Positions 61,097-64,000 of a stretch of DNA of 64,000 nucleotides are shown here, one piece after another. Source of the stretch: Spirosoma sordidisoli (GTDB lineage Bacteria; Bacteroidota; Bacteroidia; Cytophagales; Spirosomataceae); the NCBI RefSeq assembly GCF_004138325.1, contig NZ_SBLB01000007.1, positions 277,947 through 341,946 on the forward strand, given 5' to 3'. The first letter of the stretch is position 1, and every line of letters starts with the position of its first letter. A model generated the notes under the pieces. It had not been told where the DNA came from and made no database searches. It saw only the letters and a list, made by a program, of their open reading frames with translations. Made by a program: the position numbers and the translations under genes.

Positions 61097-61696
61097 GTGA
61101 AGAATGCTTCGTTGATTCTTAACGTCGTCCTGACGATTGCCGTAGCCGTACTGTATTACCTGCATTTTAAAGACCGCCAGCCCGAGACGACTGCCGTGAC
61201 CAAGCCAGCCCAGGCCAAGGGGAAAGAAATTGTTTACGTAAACGTTGACTCGCTGCTGACCAAGTACGAGTATTTCAAAGACACGCAGAAAGTACTCGAG
61301 AGCAAACGCTTCCAGCTGGAAAACGATCTGGCCTCCAAAGGGCGCAACCTGCAGAACAAGGTGGCCTTTTTTCAGCAGCGGGCTGCTACCATGACGCAGG
61401 AGCAGGGCCGGGCTACCGAAGCCTCGCTTCAGAAAGAGCAGCAGGATATCCTGGCTTTCCGCGAGCGCGCAGCCCAGAATCTGGCTGCTGAAGAACAGGC
61501 GAAGAACAAGCAGCTTTACGACCAGATCTACGATTATCTGAACAAAGTCAACGCACAGAATAAATACCAGTTCGTGCTGGGCTACACCAAAGGCGGTGGT
61601 ATTCTGTTCGCGAATCCCGATGCTGATCAGACAAAAACCATTCTGGACGGGCTTAACAAGGAATACAAAGACAAGCAGGCTCAACCCAAGAAGTAG
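61097..61696 (+). CDS. OmpH/Skp-like periplasmic chaperone
   Basis: 199 residues beginning at GTG (VKNASLILNVVLTIAVAVLYYLHF), a signal-anchor helix, then a coiled-coil body (about 60-150, heavy in K, E, Q and A) and the C-terminal motif IYDYLNKVNAQNKYQFVLGYT-like of the OmpH family. It should hold outer-membrane proteins in the periplasm. The preceding promoter and downstream terminator make it one unit. Confidence 0.82.
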   Translation: MKNASLILNVVLTIAVAVLYYLHFKDRQPETTAVTKPAQAKGKEIVYVNVDSLLTKYEYFKDTQKVLESKRFQLENDLASKGRNLQNKVAFFQQRAATMTQEQGRATEASLQKEQQDILAFRERAAQNLAAEEQAKNKQLYDQIYDYLNKVNAQNKYQFVLGYTKGGGILFANPDADQTKTILDGLNKEYKDKQAQPKK

Positions 61697-61719
61697 CCGA
61701 TCGGCTCAGGGCCAATCGA

Positions 61720-61765
61720 CAAAAGGGAATTTGTCCAGAGCGGACGGATTCCCTTTTGCTGTTTT
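61720..61765 (+). terminator. Rho-independent terminator of the OmpH-like gene
   Basis: 11-base stem (61720-61730 with 61748-61758), strengthened inside by GTCC/GGAC, followed by CTGTTTTAG. Located 23 bases after the stop. Confidence 0.75.
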
Positions 61766-61978
61766 AGTCATCTCATGGGTAGGCGCCGTCCCAAAAAGTG
61801 GCACGATTATTGGGCCTGTTAACGACCTATTTTTTGTGGTGACACAGTATAGCCGTTAATTAAATTTCAGATTCGGCGTGACCCTAATTTTGTTTATTTC
61901 CCGGTATTCCTGTGGGTTAGGCATTGTTTTTGCTTAAAAATTAAGCAATCCTGTTTTGATGAGTCATTGCTTCTGACT

Positions 61979-62130
61979 GGAGAAAAGGCCAACACCGCCC
62001 GGGTTGGGCCGATGCCGTAACAAGTCTTGAGGCTGTGACTTCGTTACCACTCTTCGGGGTGTCAACATCGGCCTACCCAGGCGACCTTTCCCCGGCGAGA
62101 CACTATTTTCGCCCGGCCTTGCAAACCTCC
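61979..62130 (+). ncRNA. Candidate structured RNA upstream of smpB
   Basis: Four nested helices can be drawn by hand. P1: GGAG/AAGGCC (61979-61990) with GGCCTT and CTCC (62115-62130). P2: CGCCCGGGTTGGGCCGATG (61996-62014) with 62066-62083, about 16 pairs with a small bulge. P2a: GTAACAAGTC (62017-62026) with 62037-62047. P2b: CACTC/GGGTG (62048-62061) closed by a UUCG loop, whose C(UUCG)G form favours the plus strand. P3: CCGGCGA (62092-62098) with 62109-62116. A three-way junction with GC-rich stems this dense is rarely chance. It does not match the RNase P, SRP, tmRNA or 5S patterns I checked. It could be an independent RNA or a leader of a larger transcript. Confidence 0.35.
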
Positions 62131-62163
62131 CTCCGCTTCCCGGTGTTTGTGTTCTTACCTGGC

Positions 62164-62171
62164 TACCTTTG
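62164..62171 (+). promoter_or_regulatory. Probable promoter element of smpB
   Basis: TACCTTTG, 127 bases before the smpB ATG at 62291. If used, it gives a leader of about 110 bases and makes the folded element upstream a separate transcript. TTTG at 62146-62149 is only 14 bases upstream, so the -33 is poor. Confidence 0.4.
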
Positions 62172-62290
62172 TGGCCTTTTTCCGGTTTATATTTTTGGCG
62201 TTCATGCCTGACCAAAACAGGTCGGCACAGGAACTGGGTGTAAACTGCATCGCCTTTTCTGACCAGCATACTGGTCTAACCTTTGCACAC

Positions 62291-62752
62291 ATGGCCTCCG
62301 CTTCTATTGTTAAACAAGTTGATATCCGCAATCGCCGGGCTTCGTTCGAGTACTCGTTTCTCGAAACCTACACCGCTGGCATTGTGCTGACCGGCACCGA
62401 AATCAAATCGGTTCGGCAGGGAAAAGTAAATCTCCAGGATGCGTACTGCCTCATTAACGGGAATGAACTGTTTATCAGACAGATGAATATCTCGCTGTAT
62501 GCAGAAGGGACGCATTACAACCATGAGCCGCTGCGCGACCGTAAACTCCTGCTCACCAAACGCGAAATCAGACGGCTCACCGAAAAACTAAAGGACCAGG
62601 GACTGACCATCGTACCTATCCGGATGTTCACCAGCGAGCGCGGTTTTGCGAAGGTCGATATCGCCCTGGCAAAGGGTAAAAAGCTGTATGACAAGCGGGA
62701 TAGCATAAAGGAAAGGGAGGTCGAACGGGATCTCCAGCGCGAGCGATACTAA
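62291..62752 (+). CDS. smpB: SsrA-binding protein SmpB
   Basis: Binds tmRNA and carries it to stalled ribosomes in trans-translation. 153 residues, the usual size. The core is RASFEYSFLETYTAGIVLTGTEIKSVRQGKVNL with the C-terminal tail AKGKKLYDKRDSIKEREVERDL typical of SmpB. The ATG at 62291 gives the standard length; the frame from 62147 adds 48 residues not found in the family. Confidence 0.96.
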   Translation: MASASIVKQVDIRNRRASFEYSFLETYTAGIVLTGTEIKSVRQGKVNLQDAYCLINGNELFIRQMNISLYAEGTHYNHEPLRDRKLLLTKREIRRLTEKLKDQGLTIVPIRMFTSERGFAKVDIALAKGKKLYDKRDSIKEREVERDLQRERY

Positions 62753-62823
62753 TTTTCCACAAATCTTGTCGTTTTGTGGATAAGTCTGTAAATTGCTACC
62801 GTACAGAGGCATCCAAACGCGAT

Positions 62824-63339
62824 ATGGGCAGGAAAGTATTAGTCTTAAATCAAGATTACAGCGCACTCAGCATCTGCTCCGTTCCCAAAGCATTTTTGCT
62901 GGTTTACTTAGACAAAGCCGAACTCGTTGCCGAATCGGAGCAATTCATGCTGCGAACCGTTTCTGCCGAGTTTCCGATGCCGTCGGTTATCCGTCTGCAT
63001 CGGTACGTGAATCTGCCTTACAAAGGCGTTATGCTAACGAGGCAGAATATATTCAAACGCGATGGGCACCGCTGTCAGTACTGCGGTACGCCGGAAGACC
63101 TCACGCTTGATCATGTTATGCCGAAATCGAGAGGAGGCAAAACCAGTTGGGATAACCTGGCTACCGCCTGCAAACGCTGTAACTCCAGGAAAGGAGATTA
63201 CACGCCCGACGAAGCTAACATGAAACTGCGCCAGAAACCGTTCAAACCTACGTTTCTGGTTTTTTTACGCGAATTTTCGGGCTCCATAGAAGAAAGCTGG
63301 ATGCCGTTTCTAGCCAGAAAAGAAAAAGCGTTTTTATAA
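62824..63339 (+). CDS. HNH endonuclease-family protein
   Basis: 171 residues. MGRKVLVLNQDYSALSICSV begins a conserved N-terminal domain, and a C-terminal HNH motif with zinc ribbon: HRCQYCGTP, LDHVMPKSRGGKTSWDNL, CKRCNSRKGD. This is a stand-alone HNH protein common next to ribosomal genes in Bacteroidota. The cleavage target is unknown. The ATG at 62824 is chosen as it begins the conserved start. Confidence 0.88.
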   Translation: MGRKVLVLNQDYSALSICSVPKAFLLVYLDKAELVAESEQFMLRTVSAEFPMPSVIRLHRYVNLPYKGVMLTRQNIFKRDGHRCQYCGTPEDLTLDHVMPKSRGGKTSWDNLATACKRCNSRKGDYTPDEANMKLRQKPFKPTFLVFLREFSGSIEESWMPFLARKEKAFL

Positions 63340-63355
63340 AAAAACAGTAGCCAGA

Positions 63356-63418
63356 CAGGGAGGCCGACAGAAAGGACGGGATAACCGCTTCTTTTCTGTC
63401 GGCCTCCCTGCCTTTTTT
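63356..63418 (+). terminator. Rho-independent terminator of the HNH gene
   Basis: An 18-base perfect stem (63356-63373 with 63393-63410), loop of 19 bases, followed by CCTTTTTTCC. Very strong. Confidence 0.93.
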
Positions 63419-63436
63419 CCGGCCTGTCAGAACTTT

Positions 63437-63462
63437 TTGCCCGAAAAGATTGCTTACCTTTG
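63437..63462 (+). promoter_or_regulatory. Promoter of rpsA
   Basis: TTG (63437-63439) and TACCTTTG (63455-63462) separated by 15 bases, slightly short for the consensus. About 95 bases ahead of the ATG at 63558. Confidence 0.55.
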
Positions 63463-63557
63463 CAGTCCTTTTTCAAGGATAACAATCTATAAACCAAAAG
63501 TCAGCGCGCCATTGACCCAGCGCCTGATGTACCGAGTGGGTCAGGAAACCATTTTTT

Positions 63558-64000
63558 ATGAGCAAAACGCAGCAACGCGAACTGCCGGCATTTGATTGGG
63601 ACCGGGCAGACAACAAAGGATTTGGAAGTGGCTATTCGGATGACGAGCGCAACCGGATGTTAGAACTCTACGACAACACCCTGTCGGAGGTTAAAGAGAA
63701 AGAAGTGGTGATGGGAACCGTAGTTGGGATCACAGACCGGGAGGTGCTGCTCAACATCGGATTCAAGTCGGATGGGTTGGTGCCAGCTTCTGAATTCCGG
63801 GATCTGCCGGACCTGAAGATGGGTGATGAAGTTGAAGTTTACGTAGAAAATCAGGAAGACCCGAACGGCCAGCTGGTGCTCTCGCGCAAGAAAGCGAAAG
63901 TAATCACCGCCTGGCAGAAAATCCAGAAGGCGCTGGACGAAGACCTCGTTATTGATGGCTTCGTAAAACGCCGGACCAAAGGTGGCCTGATCGTTGATAT
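63558..64000 (+). CDS. rpsA: 30S ribosomal protein S1 (5' part)
   Basis: The window ends inside this gene; 147 codons are seen. MSKTQQRELPAFDWDRADNK is followed by the first S1 RNA-binding domain (about 45-115, VVMGTVVGITDREVLLNIGFKSDGLVP), then the start of the second, KVITAWQKIQKALDEDLVIDG. S1 helps bind mRNA to the 30S subunit, important in this phylum, which lacks strong Shine-Dalgarno use. Confidence 0.95.
   Translation, partial: MSKTQQRELPAFDWDRADNKGFGSGYSDDERNRMLELYDNTLSEVKEKEVVMGTVVGITDREVLLNIGFKSDGLVPASEFRDLPDLKMGDEVEVYVENQEDPNGQLVLSRKKAKVITAWQKIQKALDEDLVIDGFVKRRTKGGLIVD

Larger units (their letters stand above)
61759..62290. other. Non-coding gap before smpB
   Basis: About 530 bases without a convincing gene. 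It holds a small perfect hairpin (TTGCTTAA at 61930-61937 with 61941-61948), the folded element described at 61979-62130, and a TACCTTTG promoter element at 62164-62171. A minus-strand frame at 61964-62269 is not protein-like. Confidence 0.6.

Noticed and set aside
61979-62130. Possible tmRNA, RNase P RNA, SRP RNA or 5S rRNA before smpB
   Set aside because: None of the diagnostic sequences was found (for example the RNase P GAGGAAAGTC/ACAGAA pair, the SRP GGAAGNAAGCAGCC loop, or a tag reading frame), so only a generic structured-RNA call is kept.
61964-62269. 101-codon frame on the minus strand before smpB
   Set aside because: Very basic, low-complexity translation over a region that folds strongly as RNA; not protein-like.
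1-64000. CRISPR arrays, insertion sequences and prophage genes
   Set aside because: No regularly spaced direct repeats, transposase or phage structural genes were seen by reading.

Overview
The window reads as chromosomal DNA of a Bacteroidota bacterium, most likely order Cytophagales and close to Spirosoma and relatives. The signs are a high-GC genome with SusC/SusD proteins driven by an ECF sigma factor and FecR, a type IX secretion C-terminal domain, BshC (bacillithiol), the small Bacteroidota protein DUF4295 beside L33, and repeated promoters of the Bacteroidota form TAnnTTTG. No transposase, phage gene, CRISPR array or rRNA was found.

Layout. 0-9.3 kb: a secreted rhodanese, small secreted proteins, a histidine kinase/response regulator pair, hemB, a GDSL lipoprotein, a membrane acyltransferase, pyrC and tRNA-Leu(CAG). 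9.4-13.5 kb: a decayed gene remnant, then a translationally coupled pair of secreted carbohydrate-active proteins (BNR/sialidase-like, and an SGNH plus alpha/beta-hydrolase fusion). 13.6-25 kb is the accessory part: a propeller lipoprotein, a HAD phosphatase, a stand-alone homologue of the N-terminal half of VioB facing an unknown 355-residue protein, a 7TM-DISM histidine kinase, a trio made of a 92-residue peptide, a papain-like cysteine protease and an unknown protein, and an HTTM-domain membrane pair. 25-27.6 kb: a GH95 fucosidase.

27.8-46.6 kb is mostly housekeeping: asd, 5-formyl-THF cyclo-ligase, bshC, rimO, ftsY, rpmG and DUF4295, nuoD, hpt, an Lrp regulator, a GHL10 lipoprotein, ispH, a flavin reductase and a GH3-like protein. 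A MNT/HEPN toxin-antitoxin-type pair sits upstream of two unknown genes inside this block. 46.7-58 kb: a phosphodiesterase, then a sigma-FecR-SusC-SusD-FG-GAP unit on the minus strand that looks like a regulated nutrient-uptake locus without its own glycoside hydrolases. 58-64 kb: penicillin acylase, an OmpH/Skp-like protein, smpB, an HNH nuclease and the start of rpsA.

The most unusual items are the VioB-N homologue without its ferritin-like half, the peptide/protease/unknown trio, and a strongly folding intergenic element upstream of smpB (61979-62130) that may be an undescribed RNA. Function for these is inferred from reading alone; no search was run.
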